From Candidatus Olsenella pullicola (GTDB taxonomy: Bacteria > Actinomycetota > Coriobacteriia > Coriobacteriales > Atopobiaceae): a DNA stretch of 35,421 bases. Made by a program: the position numbers and the translations under genes. Below the pieces are notes generated by a model. It saw only the letters and a list, made by a program, of their open reading frames with translations, searched no databases and had not been told where the DNA came from. The stretch is from the NCBI GenBank assembly GCA_019117265.1, contig DXAB01000030.1, positions 1 through 35,421 on the forward strand. Reading direction: 5' to 3'. Positions 17,934 to 25,968 of the stretch are shown piece after piece (position 1 is the first letter of the stretch; every line of letters begins with the position of its first letter).

Positions 17934-19547
17934 ATGCAGCCCGTTCTCAACATCAATGACGTGAGGTGCGTCGAGGTTGCCCTCACGCGCGAGGGCGTGA
18001 GCGTCTCCGAGCTCATGCACCGTGCCGGCTACGCCGCGGCACAGGAGGTGCTCGAGCTCGGGGACGTGGACAACGTCGTGATCCTCACCGGTCTGGGCAA
18101 CAACGGCGGCGACGGCTGGGTTGCCGCGGAGGCGCTTCACAGCCGCGGCGTCAACGTCAAGGTCGTGTGCCCCATTGAGCCCGACGGTCTGTCCGGGGAC
18201 CTTGCCCGCCAGGTGGCCCAGAGCGCCGTGCGCGCGGGCGTCTCTACCCTCGTGGGACCCCCGCGAGACGAGCTCGAGAGCCTGCTCGAGACGGCCGACG
18301 TCGTGCTCGACTGCATGCTGGGCACCGGCTTTCACGGAGAGGTGCGCGCTCCCTTTGACATCTGGATCGAGTGCGTGAACGCGTGCGGCGCGCGCGTCGT
18401 CTCCGTTGACGTGCCGAGCGGGCTCTCCGGGCAGACCGGCCACGCCGCGGGCGCGTGCGTGGTGGCCGACATGACCGTGACCATGCTCTCCCTCAAGCCG
18501 GGTCTTCTCTCCGACGACGGGCGCGACGTGTGCGGCGCCATTGTCGTGGCCCCGCTCGCCGAGCAGACCGAGCGGCTCGTGGTGGACGCGGACCCCGTTG
18601 CCTGGCGCACCGACCTCTCCGACTACCTCGAGGTGACCGCGCCCCGCTCCGCGGCCGTCGACAAGTTCTCGCGCGGCTCGGTGCTCGTGGTGGGCGGCTC
18701 CCGCCGCTTCCCCGGGGCAGCGATCATGGCCGCCCGCGCCGCCGCGCGCATGGGCGCGGGTTACGTGACGCTCGCCATGCCGGCCTCCGCCGCGGGTGTG
18801 GCCCAGGCGCACCTCCTCGAGATTCCCGTGGTCGCGCTGCCGGAGGATGCCGACGGCGTGATTACCTCCGACGCTCGCGACGTGGTCCTCAAGCTCGCAG
18901 AGCGCTCCTCGGCAGTGCTCGTGGGTCCCGGCATGCGCGTGAGCGGAGGCTCGTGCGCACTCGTCTCCGCGCTCCTCGGCTCATCGGCCCCGCTGGTCAT
19001 CGACGCCGACGGCCTCAACTGCCTTGCCCGCCTCACCAACGGCGAGCTCCCGGAGTTTCCCGAGGTGACGCGTCGCACGGCCCCGCTCATCCTCACGCCG
19101 CATCGCGGCGAGCTGGGGCGCCTCGTGAGTGCCACCACGCCCGTTCCGGACTCGCTCGTCTCGCAGCTTGAGGCCGCGCGCAAGGTCGTGTGGTCTGACG
19201 GCGGCTCCGAGCTCGTCATCGTCACCAAGAGCAACGCGACCGCCTGCGTGGGCGTGGAGCGCGCCGTGCTGCCCAAGCCGGGTCCTGCCGCGCTTGCGAC
19301 GGCAGGTTCGGGAGACGTGCTCTCGGGCATGATGGCGGCGGCACTTGCCACGCGCAGGGACGAGGACCCCGACCTTGCCCTTCTCGCCGCCTACGTGTGC
19401 GAGGTCCACGGCTATGCGGGATCACTCGCGGCCGAGCGGGTGGGGTCGCATGCCGTCATGGCCGGCGACCTCATCGACGTGATCGGACTTGCCGCGGACG
19501 CGGTTGACGAGCATGCGGCCTTTCCCGAAGTGCCCGACGAGGGGTAG
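17934..19547 (+). CDS. nnr: Bifunctional NAD(P)H-hydrate epimerase / ADP-dependent dehydratase
   Basis: Nnr repairs damaged (hydrated) NADH and NADPH. The 537-residue protein has the N-terminal epimerase domain (LTGLGNNGGDG at 51-61; LDCMLGTGFHGEVR; SVDVPSGLSG). The C-terminal ribokinase-like dehydratase domain follows (RGSVLVVGGSRRFPGA; LVIDADGLNCLA; ILTPHRGELGRL; and ATAGSGDVLSGMMAA, the nucleotide site). AAAGGAG precedes the ATG. Both halves look intact, matching the fused E. coli Nnr plan. Its place between acpS and alr is the common actinobacterial order. Confidence 0.95.
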   Translation: MQPVLNINDVRCVEVALTREGVSVSELMHRAGYAAAQEVLELGDVDNVVILTGLGNNGGDGWVAAEALHSRGVNVKVVCPIEPDGLSGDLARQVAQSAVRAGVSTLVGPPRDELESLLETADVVLDCMLGTGFHGEVRAPFDIWIECVNACGARVVSVDVPSGLSGQTGHAAGACVVADMTVTMLSLKPGLLSDDGRDVCGAIVVAPLAEQTERLVVDADPVAWRTDLSDYLEVTAPRSAAVDKFSRGSVLVVGGSRRFPGAAIMAARAAARMGAGYVTLAMPASAAGVAQAHLLEIPVVALPEDADGVITSDARDVVLKLAERSSAVLVGPGMRVSGGSCALVSALLGSSAPLVIDADGLNCLARLTNGELPEFPEVTRRTAPLILTPHRGELGRLVSATTPVPDSLVSQLEAARKVVWSDGGSELVIVTKSNATACVGVERAVLPKPGPAALATAGSGDVLSGMMAAALATRRDEDPDLALLAAYVCEVHGYAGSLAAERVGSHAVMAGDLIDVIGLAADAVDEHAAFPEVPDEG

Positions 19548-19576
19548 ACTCGAGGGGTCGGGAGAGGGGGATTGCC

Positions 19577-20737
19577 GTGGAGAAGGTCATGAGTCCCGCT
19601 AACAGGTGGTCGTGGGTCGAGGTCAGCCTTGGCGCGCTGCGGCGCAACACCCAGGCGTTCAAGCGCCTGCTGGGCCGCGGCACCCAGATGATGTGCGTCG
19701 TCAAGGCAGACGCCTACGGCCATGGGGCCGTCCCCTGCGCAAAGACGATGCACGCAGCCGGCGCGAGCCAGTTTGCCGTTGCCACCGTTGACGAGGGCGT
19801 GGCGCTGCGCGAGGCGGGAATCGAGTGGCCGATCCTCATCCTCTCGGAGCCCCCCGTCGACTGCGTGCGCACGCTCGTGGAGCACGACCTCATGCCCGCC
19901 GTCTACACGGCCGACTTTGCCCTCGCCCTCGGAGAGGCGGCGGCCGCCGAGAACCGCGTGGCACGCTACCACCTTGCCGTTGACACCGGCATGACGCGCA
20001 TCGGCGTGCGTCGGGATGACGTCGTGGAGCTTCGCCGCACCATCGACTTCCATCGCGGCTTGGAGTGCGCGGGAACCTTCACGCACTTTGCCACGGCCGA
20101 CGTTCTGGACGACTGGGACTTTGCCCTGCAGCTCAATCGCTTCAAGGAGGCGGTCGAGGCGCTGCGCGGCGCCAACCTCGAGACGGGCCTCGTCCACTGC
20201 GACAACACGCCCGGCACCATCCTGCACCCCGAGTGCCGCTTCGACATGTGCCGCGTGGGCGTTGGCCTCTACGGGCTCCACCCGGCCGAGGCAACACGTC
20301 CCCGCATCTCGCTCGAGCCGGTCATGAGCGTGCGTGGACGCGTGGTTCGCGTCATCTACCCCAACGTGGGAGACGGCGTGGGCTACGGCCTCACGTGGCG
20401 CGTACCGAGGAAGAACATGCAGGTCGCCACCGTGCCCATCGGCTATGCCGACGGCCTGGCGCGCGAGCTCTCCAATCAGATGGACGTTCTCGTGGGCGGT
20501 GTGCGCTGCCGGCAGGTGGGCAACATCTGCATGGACCAGTTCATGTTTGCCGTGGATGTCAACAGCGCCCGCGCCTATCGTCCCTCACGGCCCGTCGAGT
20601 ACGGTGACGTGGTCACCATCCTCGGCGCAGACGGCGACGAGCGAATCACGGCCGAGGAGATGGCGGGGCTGAGAAACACGATCAACTACGAGGTTGTCTG
20701 CGACTTTGGGATGCGTCTTGAGAAGATCTACACGTAG
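19577..20737 (+). CDS. alr: Alanine racemase
   Basis: Alr makes D-alanine for peptidoglycan using PLP. The 386-residue protein has VVKADAYGHG with the PLP Lys43 and GDGVGYGLTWR with the catalytic Tyr270. RIGVRRDD, HCDNTPGTI and GLYGLHP segments of the PLP barrel are present, and GNICMDQFMFAVD is near the C terminus. The GTG at 19577 is preferred because GGAGAGGGGG (19561-19570) is well spaced; the ATG at 19589 has AGAAGG only two bases away. It starts 29 nt after nnr. Confidence 0.96.
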   Translation: MEKVMSPANRWSWVEVSLGALRRNTQAFKRLLGRGTQMMCVVKADAYGHGAVPCAKTMHAAGASQFAVATVDEGVALREAGIEWPILILSEPPVDCVRTLVEHDLMPAVYTADFALALGEAAAAENRVARYHLAVDTGMTRIGVRRDDVVELRRTIDFHRGLECAGTFTHFATADVLDDWDFALQLNRFKEAVEALRGANLETGLVHCDNTPGTILHPECRFDMCRVGVGLYGLHPAEATRPRISLEPVMSVRGRVVRVIYPNVGDGVGYGLTWRVPRKNMQVATVPIGYADGLARELSNQMDVLVGGVRCRQVGNICMDQFMFAVDVNSARAYRPSRPVEYGDVVTILGADGDERITAEEMAGLRNTINYEVVCDFGMRLEKIYT

Positions 20738-20771
20738 GGGCTCCGCTGCGGAGCGAAGGGGGCTCGACCTC

Positions 20772-21383
20772 ATGTCCGTCATGCACATACCCGGCCACGA
20801 CCACCAGAAGCCGCGTGAGGTCACGCTCGAGGAGATTCGCGACCTCATGGGCAACTGCCAGCTCTGCCCGCTCGGCGCCACGCGCACCAACCTCGTCTTT
20901 GGCGTGGGCAACCCGCACGCGCGCGTGATGTTCGTGGGCGAGGGCCCCGGCCGCAACGAGGACCTCCAGGGCGAGCCCTTCGTGGGCGCGGCGGGACACA
21001 AGCTCGACGCCCTTCTCGGCTGCGCGGGCCTCACGCGCGACGAGATCTATATCGCCAACGTGGTGAAGTGCCGCCCGCCCGGAAACCGCAACCCCAAGCC
21101 GGACGAGATCGAGGCCTGCTCGCCGTTTTTGCGCGAGCAGATTCGCAGCATCTGGCCGGACGTCATCGTGTGTCTGGGCAACTTTGCCTCGCAGTTTGTG
21201 CTGCGCACCAACGCCGGCGTGACGTCGCTGCGCGGGCAGCTCTACCAGACGGGCCACTTTGTGGTGTGCCCGACCTTCCACCCGGCCGCCTGCATCTATC
21301 ACTCCGACTGGCAGCCGCTTCTTGAGGCTGACCTGCGCATGGTGGGTGCGTGGCTGGCCGAGCACCCCGCCAAGGAGGCGTAG
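20772..21383 (+). CDS. Family 4 (4Fe-4S) uracil-DNA glycosylase
   Basis: The 203-residue protein removes uracil from DNA. Four cysteines at positions 29, 32, 100 and 116 fit the 4Fe-4S cluster of family 4 UDG. GEGPGRNEDLQGEPFVG (about 56-72) is the water-activating and uracil-pocket motif, and PTFHPAACI is the C-terminal active-site loop. The ATG at 20772 follows GAAGGGGG. A longer reading frame from 20694 overlaps alr and adds an Arg-rich shadow, so it is rejected. A small hairpin (GCTCCG/CGGAGC, 20740-20754) lies between alr and this gene. tsaE starts directly at its stop. Confidence 0.95.
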   Translation: MSVMHIPGHDHQKPREVTLEEIRDLMGNCQLCPLGATRTNLVFGVGNPHARVMFVGEGPGRNEDLQGEPFVGAAGHKLDALLGCAGLTRDEIYIANVVKCRPPGNRNPKPDEIEACSPFLREQIRSIWPDVIVCLGNFASQFVLRTNAGVTSLRGQLYQTGHFVVCPTFHPAACIYHSDWQPLLEADLRMVGAWLAEHPAKEA

Positions 21384-21863
21384 ATGAGCGAGAAGAGCTT
21401 CCGCACGGCCTCGCGCGAGGAGACGATTGCCCTGGGCGAGCGCCTGGGCCGCGCGCTTGCCGCCGGCGACGTGCTGGTGCTGACGGGCGACCTTGGGGCG
21501 GGGAAGACCCAGCTCACCAAGGGCATTGCCGCCGGCATGGGCGTGACGGACGACGTCACGAGCCCCACCTTCACCATCGAGATGGTCTACGAGGGTGCCG
21601 AGATGCCGCTCTACCACTTTGACCTCTATCGTCTGGACAATCCGGACCAGCTGGAGGATACCGGGATCTTTGACGTGCTCGGCGCCGACGGCGTATGTTC
21701 CATCGAGTGGGGCGAGCAGTTTGTGGACGAGATCGGCGACGCCCGCGTGGACGTCTTCGTGACCCGTCTCGACGACGAGGCCGCACCGGGCGAGGAGCCC
21801 CCGCGCGAGGTGCGCCTGGTTGCCCACGACGCCCGCGGAGAGGCCCTTCTTACCGCCCTCTGA
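21384..21863 (+). CDS. tsaE: tRNA t6A biosynthesis ATPase TsaE
   Basis: TsaE is the ATPase that resets the TsaBD complex making the t6A37 modification on tRNAs reading ANN codons. The 159-residue protein has the Walker A motif GDLGAGKT (35-42), TSPTFTIEMVYEG, YHFDLYRLD and SIEWGEQF, all typical. The ATG directly follows the stop of the glycosylase gene, so the two are probably cotranslated. Its partner tsaB, usually the next gene in actinobacteria, is 12.4 kb away at 34230. A 59-bp palindrome begins two bases after the stop. Confidence 0.95.
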   Translation: MSEKSFRTASREETIALGERLGRALAAGDVLVLTGDLGAGKTQLTKGIAAGMGVTDDVTSPTFTIEMVYEGAEMPLYHFDLYRLDNPDQLEDTGIFDVLGADGVCSIEWGEQFVDEIGDARVDVFVTRLDDEAAPGEEPPREVRLVAHDARGEALLTAL

Positions 21864-21865
21864 TG

Positions 21866-21924
21866 ATGACAACCTACCCTGTCACCTTTGTCAGGATGAC
21901 AAAGGTGACAGGGTAGGTTGTCAT
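21866..21924. repeat. Head-to-head pair of the 29-bp repeat: 28-bp perfect inverted repeat
   Basis: The left copy (21866-21893) is the exact complement of the right copy (21897-21924) with a 3-nt spacer GGA. Each has the ATGACA/TGTCAT ends and the GGTGACAGGGTAGG core. It starts two bases after the tsaE stop and marks the junction of the housekeeping block and the accessory region. As RNA it would form a long hairpin without a T-run. Confidence 0.95.
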
Positions 21925-21949
21925 GTTGCGATGGCCGGCTCTTTCAAAA

Positions 21950-21993
21950 TGAGAAAAAATCTCACTTGATATTGATTCTCAATATGGTATGCT
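21950..21993 (+). promoter_or_regulatory. perR promoter with overlapping Fur/PerR-box-like operators
   Basis: TTGATA (21966-21971), a 16-nt spacer and TATGCT (21988-21993) form a good sigma-70-type promoter. Inside it, TGATATTGATTCTCA (21967-21981) matches 12 of the 14 defined bases of the 7-1-7 Fur-family box TGATAATnATTATCA, and ATATTGA-TTC-TCAATAT (21969-21985) is a perfect palindrome. A second candidate, TGAGA-N5-TCTCA, is at 21950-21964. The region is strikingly AT-rich for this genome. It suggests autoregulation by the PerR-like protein. Confidence 0.7.
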
Positions 21994-22019
21994 GTCTCCA
22001 GACACAAAGGAGGTGGGAC

Positions 22020-22433
22020 ATGCCGGCAAGAAACACCCTGCAGCGCGCGATCATTGAGGACGAGCTGCGACGCCTTGCCAACCATCCCACCGCCGACGAG
22101 GTCTATGAGGCCGTCCGCGCCGAACATCCCAGCATCGGCAAGGCGACGGTGTATCGTACCCTCAACCTCCTCTCCGACGAGGGCGAAATCGGTCGTGTGC
22201 GCATCAACAACGGTGCGGACCGCTTTGACCATCAGTCGTTTGCCCACTATCACGTGCGCTGCGTGAGCTGCGGCAAGGTGGACGACGTGATGATCCCCCT
22301 CCTGGGGGAGGGCATCAACGAGGCCGCTTCTAAGGCGTCGGGATACCAGGTCCTGGGCCATACGCTGCAGTTTGACGGCATCTGCCCCGCATGCCAGGAG
22401 GGCAAGAGGGGCAAGGAGGCATCAACGGCGTAG
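22020..22433 (+). CDS. perR: PerR-type Fur family peroxide-responsive repressor
   Basis: The 137-residue protein has an N-terminal winged helix (ATVYRTLNLL) and a C-terminal metal domain. The regulatory-metal ligands of Bacillus PerR (H37, D85, H91, H93, D104) map with exact spacing to H22, D70, H76, H78 and D89. The Asp at the last position is the PerR type rather than the Glu usual in Fur. Structural zinc Cys pairs are C81/C84 and C122/C125. AAGGAGGTG (22007-22015) fixes the ATG. It probably senses peroxide by histidine oxidation, represses itself through the operator at 21967, and controls the rubrerythrin gene 81 nt downstream. The last two roles are inferred. Confidence 0.88.
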   Translation: MPARNTLQRAIIEDELRRLANHPTADEVYEAVRAEHPSIGKATVYRTLNLLSDEGEIGRVRINNGADRFDHQSFAHYHVRCVSCGKVDDVMIPLLGEGINEAASKASGYQVLGHTLQFDGICPACQEGKRGKEASTA

Positions 22434-22514
22434 CGAGAGCGCGCCGCGTGCATAGGAGAGGATGGCGGGGCCGAGGGGGCCTCGCCACCTACGAGACAAC
22501 AAGGAGGCTTCACT

Positions 22515-23102
22515 ATGGACAAGTGGGTTTGCAAGGTCTGCGGTTACATCTACGAGGGCGCCGAGCCGCCGGCGGAGTGCCCGGTCTGCCACGCCCCGGC
22601 CAGCCAGTTCGAGAAGGTCGAGGGTGAGCTCAAGCTCGCCGCCGAGCACGAGTATGGCATCTACGGCAAGACCGTGAAGGACAACCCCGACATTTCCGAC
22701 GAGGACAAGGCCTACATCCTCGAGCAGCTCAAGGCCAACTTCACCGGCGAGTGCTCCGAGGTGGGCATGTACCTCTGCATGGCTCGCATCGCCCACCGCG
22801 AGGGCTATCCCGAGATCGGCCTCTACTGGGAGAAGGCTGCCTACGAGGAGGCCGAGCACGCCTCCAAGTTTGCCGAGCTGCTCGGCGAGGAGCTCGAGCC
22901 CAACATGAAGGCCTCCACCAAGGAGAACCTCGCCTGGCGCGTTGACTGCGAGTTTGGCGCCACGCAGGGCAAGGTCGAGCTTGCCACCTGCGCCAAGAAG
23001 AACAACCTCGACGCCATCCACGACACCGTCCACGAGATGGCGCGCGACGAGGCCCGTCACGGCAAGGCTCTCAAGGGCCTGCTCGAGCGCTACTTCGGCT
23101 AA
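22515..23102 (+). CDS. rbr: Reverse-type rubrerythrin (N-terminal rubredoxin)
   Basis: The 195-residue protein begins with a rubredoxin domain (C6-x2-C9 and C22-x2-C25), followed by a ferritin-like diiron domain. [20 protein letters not shown] and [14 protein letters not shown] carry the Glu/His ligands. In classical rubrerythrin the rubredoxin is C-terminal, so this is the reverse form known from clostridia, an NADH-linked peroxide and oxygen reductase of anaerobes. AAGGAGG precedes the ATG. It lies directly behind perR, which fits a peroxide-inducible detoxification unit. The next gene starts inside its stop codon (TAATG). Confidence 0.95.
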   Translation: MDKWVCKVCGYIYEGAEPPAECPVCHAPASQFEKVEGELKLAAEHEYGIYGKTVKDNPDISDEDKAYILEQLKANFTGECSEVGMYLCMARIAHREGYPEIGLYWEKAAYEEAEHASKFAELLGEELEPNMKASTKENLAWRVDCEFGATQGKVELATCAKKNNLDAIHDTVHEMARDEARHGKALKGLLERYFG

Positions 23103-23533
23103 TGGCTGGCAGGCCTAAGAAGAAGGCCGCCGGATCGAAGAAGGTCAAGCCCTCGGGGCCCGCGCCGTGCGCGGTGCTCTGGGGGCTTGACCCCTCTTCC
23201 GAGAAGGGCGCGGCGGTGCGGGCGGTGCTGCGCGAGATGGGCGTGGTCGCGCGCACGGCGCTGCCGGAGCGCCTGGGCGATCCGGCAGGCGCGTTTGCGC
23301 GGCTGCCGGGACTCAGACCCGCTCCGCTGCCGTATGCCGGGCCGGCGCCCGCGGTGGAGGAGTTTGTGCTGCTGTGCGGTCTCACCGACGCGCAGGTGAA
23401 CGAGTTTCTCGTCCGCTCGCGCGAGGCGGGGTGCGTGGTGGGGCCCAAGGCTCTGCTCACCAAGGTCAACCGCTCATGGCCGCTCGTGCGCCTGATCGAC
23501 GCCGTTGCCGCAGAGCACGCAGCCAACGCGTAG
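23102..23533 (+). CDS. DUF3783-like small protein
   Basis: The 143-residue protein has no assigned function. It opens with a Lys-rich stretch (RPKKKAAGSKKVK). A first alpha/beta segment (CAVLWGLDPSSEKGAAVRAVLREMGV) and a second segment follow; the second (EEFVLLCGLTDAQVNEFL to NRSWPLVRLIDAVAAEH) resembles the DUF3783 domain. The ATG overlaps the rubrerythrin stop by one base, so the two are probably co-translated and the protein may belong to the same stress response. No catalytic residues or membrane segments are visible. Confidence 0.7.
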   Translation: MAGRPKKKAAGSKKVKPSGPAPCAVLWGLDPSSEKGAAVRAVLREMGVVARTALPERLGDPAGAFARLPGLRPAPLPYAGPAPAVEEFVLLCGLTDAQVNEFLVRSREAGCVVGPKALLTKVNRSWPLVRLIDAVAAEHAANA

Positions 23534-23539
23534 CCTCTT

Positions 23540-23632
23540 CATGACAAGGGAACATGACAAAGGTGACAGGGTTGTTTGTCAGGTTTTTTCTGACAAACAA
23601 CCCTGTCACCTTTGTCATGTTCCCCTGTCATG
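23540..23632. repeat. 43-bp inverted repeat built from two opposed copies of the 29-bp repeat
   Basis: The left arm (23540-23582) and right arm (23590-23632) are complementary over 43 bp with a single mismatch. A 7-nt loop GTTTTTT separates them. Each arm contains one copy of the ATGACA...TGTCA repeat plus a flank CATGACA-(A/G)-GGGAA. It begins six bases after the stop of the DUF3783-like gene. As RNA it would be an exceptionally stable hairpin, either terminating transcription or shielding the 3' end. Confidence 0.95.
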
Positions 23633-23645
23633 TTGTGGCGTAAAC

Positions 23646-23715
23646 CGCGCCGGTTGTGCACGTGCCTGAAGTTGGGTTGCTCAGGTTACACTAAGCTGAC
23701 TGAAGTTCCGGCGCG
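23646..23715 (+). promoter_or_regulatory. Candidate promoter region of the two-component operon
   Basis: A -10-like TACACT is at 23687-23692 without a clear -35. It is framed by an 8-bp inverted repeat CGCGCCGG (23646-23653)/CCGGCGCG (23708-23715) and by direct repeats CTGAAGTT at 23666 and 23700. The layout suggests an activator-dependent promoter, but the call is weak. Confidence 0.3.
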
Positions 23716-23725
23716 AAGGACCTCC

Positions 23726-25048
23726 ATGGATGAGCTGCTACAGAGCTTTGCGACCACGTTTGGCGCGAGCATGGCCTCGCTCTACAACGCGTCCTTCGCG
23801 CTCTCCCTCGTGCTGTTACTCACGAAGTTTCACGGTGGCGGAAGACGTCTCGCCTGGCTTTTGCCGGTCAGGTTTGCGATTGCGCTGCCCGTCGTGTGGC
23901 TCCTCGGCACCATAAGCGACCTGATCTTTCCCAACTCCATCACGTGGACCGTTGCTCCCACCATCGTGTGCGGCCTCATCTTCTGGGATCGCAGCACCCC
24001 CGCCCAACTGGTGCGCATTGCGCTCGTCATGTGCTCGTGGCTCTACTCGCTCTCCGTTGCGGACATGCTCAACGTGGAGCTTCACGGCGGGATCGAGCTT
24101 GCGGCGGCCATCTCGCTCGCCTACATGCTGCTCCTGAGGGTCGTTCTCGTTCTTCTTGAGCGCCACAACTACCTTGACGGGGAGAACGTCTCGCTCTCCT
24201 TTGTGTTTCCCGTGCTCTTTGTGTGCGCCTCCGGGCTAGCGGAGCGCACCATCCTCTACCTGCGCTCGGACTTTGGCTTTGTCTACTACTCGGCAAGCAC
24301 GCTCGAGAGCTTCCTCACCTGCCTCAACGGTCAGCTCGCCCAGCTCGTGGTCTACTGGGCCGTGCTGCGCCTGGCGCGCGAGTTCAGGGACAAGGAGCGC
24401 ATCCAGGCCGAGCGCCACCTCATGGAGAGCCGCTACGAGGCGCTCGGCGTCTACCGCGAGAGCGGGGAGAGTCTGCGCCGCCTGCGCCACGAGGTGAAGA
24501 ACCAGTATGCCTACATCCGCATGTTGCTCGAGCAGAAGGACTACCGTCGCGCCGAGGAGTTCTTCGGCGAGATGTCCATGCGGGCAAACCCCACGTTCTC
24601 ATGGGTGAGCTCAGGAAACGACCTGGTGGACGACATCGTCAACCTCGAGGTCTCCAAGGCGCGCGCGGCAGGCGTGGAGATAAGCTCGCGCATTGCCGTG
24701 CCTGCCGAGCTGCCCTACGAGGAGATCGACCTCTGCAGCCTGCTCATGAACCTGCTGGACAACGCCATCGAGGCCTGCGAGGGCGCGGACGAGAAGAACG
24801 TGCGGCTGGGCATCGTGGCCGACCAGGGGGCGCTCGTGGTGACGGTGGTGAACCCGGCGACGCAACGTCCGCACTTCTCGGAGGAGGGGACTCCGGAGAC
24901 CACAAAGCGCGACAAGGAGAACCACGGTCTGGGCACCTCGATCGTGCGCTCCGTTGCCGAGAAGTACGACGGCGCCGCCGACTTCTCCTACGAGGAGGGG
25001 GAGTTCACCGCTCGGGTGATGCTCGCGCTGCCCGATGCGCCATCATGA
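23726..25048 (+). CDS. AgrC-like sensor histidine kinase (GHKL, HPK10-type)
   Basis: The 440-residue membrane kinase has about six hydrophobic segments in the first 210 residues and no large external loop. Then come a coiled linker (REFRDKERIQAERHLMESRYEAL), the phospho-acceptor box RHEVKNQ with His255, the N box NLLDNAIEAC and the G box GLGTSIV. This is the plan of AgrC/ComD peptide sensors. The ATG follows GAAGGA. The stop codon is formed by the repeat unit starting at 25045. The LytTR regulator follows after 82 nt. No AgrB protease or signal peptide gene is nearby, so the ligand is unknown. Confidence 0.9.
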   Translation: MDELLQSFATTFGASMASLYNASFALSLVLLLTKFHGGGRRLAWLLPVRFAIALPVVWLLGTISDLIFPNSITWTVAPTIVCGLIFWDRSTPAQLVRIALVMCSWLYSLSVADMLNVELHGGIELAAAISLAYMLLLRVVLVLLERHNYLDGENVSLSFVFPVLFVCASGLAERTILYLRSDFGFVYYSASTLESFLTCLNGQLAQLVVYWAVLRLAREFRDKERIQAERHLMESRYEALGVYRESGESLRRLRHEVKNQYAYIRMLLEQKDYRRAEEFFGEMSMRANPTFSWVSSGNDLVDDIVNLEVSKARAAGVEISSRIAVPAELPYEEIDLCSLLMNLLDNAIEACEGADEKNVRLGIVADQGALVVTVVNPATQRPHFSEEGTPETTKRDKENHGLGTSIVRSVAEKYDGAADFSYEEGEFTARVMLALPDAPS

Positions 25049-25073
25049 CAAAGGTGACAGGGTAATCTGTCAT
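25045..25073. repeat. Single 29-bp repeat overlapping the kinase stop codon
   Basis: The unit has ends ATGACA and TGTCAT around the core GGTGACAGGGTAA. Its first bases (TC-ATGA) supply the last serine codon and the TGA stop of the kinase gene. Confidence 0.9.
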
Positions 25074-25130
25074 GAAATTGCCCGCGAGGGGCACGGGGCC
25101 GGGGAGGGCCCTCGAAACAGGGGGAAGGAC

Positions 25131-25865
25131 ATGCTTCAGTATCACGTTGCCGTCTGCGACGACGAGCGCTTTGCAGCGGACGCCATAGCCAGCGCCGCCG
25201 AGCGCGAGCTCTCGCGCCGGGGCGCCGAGGCCGAGATGGAGGTCTACACCGTCCTGGAGGATCTCGCCAAAAGGATGGACTCCGTAGGTTTTGACCTGGT
25301 GCTCCTTGACATTGAGATGCCTGGCATCGACGGCATCCAGTTTGGGCGCGCCCTGCGTGAGATTGGCTTTGGGACGGACATCATCTACGTCTCAAACAGC
25401 GAGGACCGCGTCTTTGAGTCCCTCTCGCTGCGACCCCTCGGCTTTGTGCGCAAGAGCCACTTCAACCAGGACATGGCCGACGCCATCGAGACCTTCGTGC
25501 GCGAGCGCCGCAAGACGAGCACCAACCGCACCATCACGCTCAAGATGGCGCACGCCATGGGAACCTTTGCCATCGACGAGATAGCCTACGTGGAGGCGCA
25601 CCGCCGCGACAAGGTCGTGCACCTGGCAAACGGCCGCACCGAGGAGGTCCTGACCACCCTCGACGAGATGGGCGAGAAGCTCGCGCCGTTTGGGTTCTTC
25701 CGCGTGCACAAGGGGTTTCTCGTCAACTTTGCCCACGTGCGGCAACTGACCTCCCAGGGCTTTGTGGTGGGAAAGGACCTCGTGCCCATCGGCCGCTCCA
25801 AGGTGGCCGAGGCTCGCCGTGCCTACATGGACTACCTGAGCAACAAGAACTCGATCATGCTCTGA
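25131..25865 (+). CDS. LytTR response regulator (AgrA/ComE-like)
   Basis: The 244-residue protein has a receiver domain with the acidic pair D10/D11 (VCDDER), the phospho-acceptor Asp60 in LLDIEMPG and a KSHF lysine. From about residue 140 a LytTR DNA-binding domain follows (IAYVEAHRRDKVVHLANG; FRVHKGFLVNFAHV). LytTR proteins bind pairs of short direct repeats about two helix turns apart. The ATG at 25131 has GGGGAAGGA upstream. The gene pairs with the kinase at 23726. Candidate target repeats lie about 100 nt downstream, ahead of the first GH3 gene. Confidence 0.92.
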   Translation: MLQYHVAVCDDERFAADAIASAAERELSRRGAEAEMEVYTVLEDLAKRMDSVGFDLVLLDIEMPGIDGIQFGRALREIGFGTDIIYVSNSEDRVFESLSLRPLGFVRKSHFNQDMADAIETFVRERRKTSTNRTITLKMAHAMGTFAIDEIAYVEAHRRDKVVHLANGRTEEVLTTLDEMGEKLAPFGFFRVHKGFLVNFAHVRQLTSQGFVVGKDLVPIGRSKVAEARRAYMDYLSNKNSIML

Positions 25866-25893
25866 CCTGACGCTGGTGACACTGGCGTCAGAG
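25860..25893 (+). terminator. Hairpin overlapping the response-regulator stop
   Basis: CTCTGAC (25860-25866) pairs with GTCAGAG (25887-25893), and the inner TGACGC pairs with GCGTCA (25868-25890). The sequence GTGACACTGGCGTCA recalls the repeat family loosely and resembles the TGACACCGGCGTCA after the hydrolase gene at 34138. There is no T-run, so it is a weak terminator or a diverged repeat. Confidence 0.4.
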
Positions 25894-25968
25894 CAAATTG
25901 TCATGCGCGTCTTCCGCCAACCGCTCGCCGGCTCTTCCATACCGCTCACGACCAGTGCTTTATTGCAG

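Noticed and set aside
25045-25073. The repeat as a classic terminator splitting kinase and regulator genes
   Set aside because: The stem is only 6 bp here with no T-run, and the gap to the regulator is 82 nt, so co-transcription remains likely.
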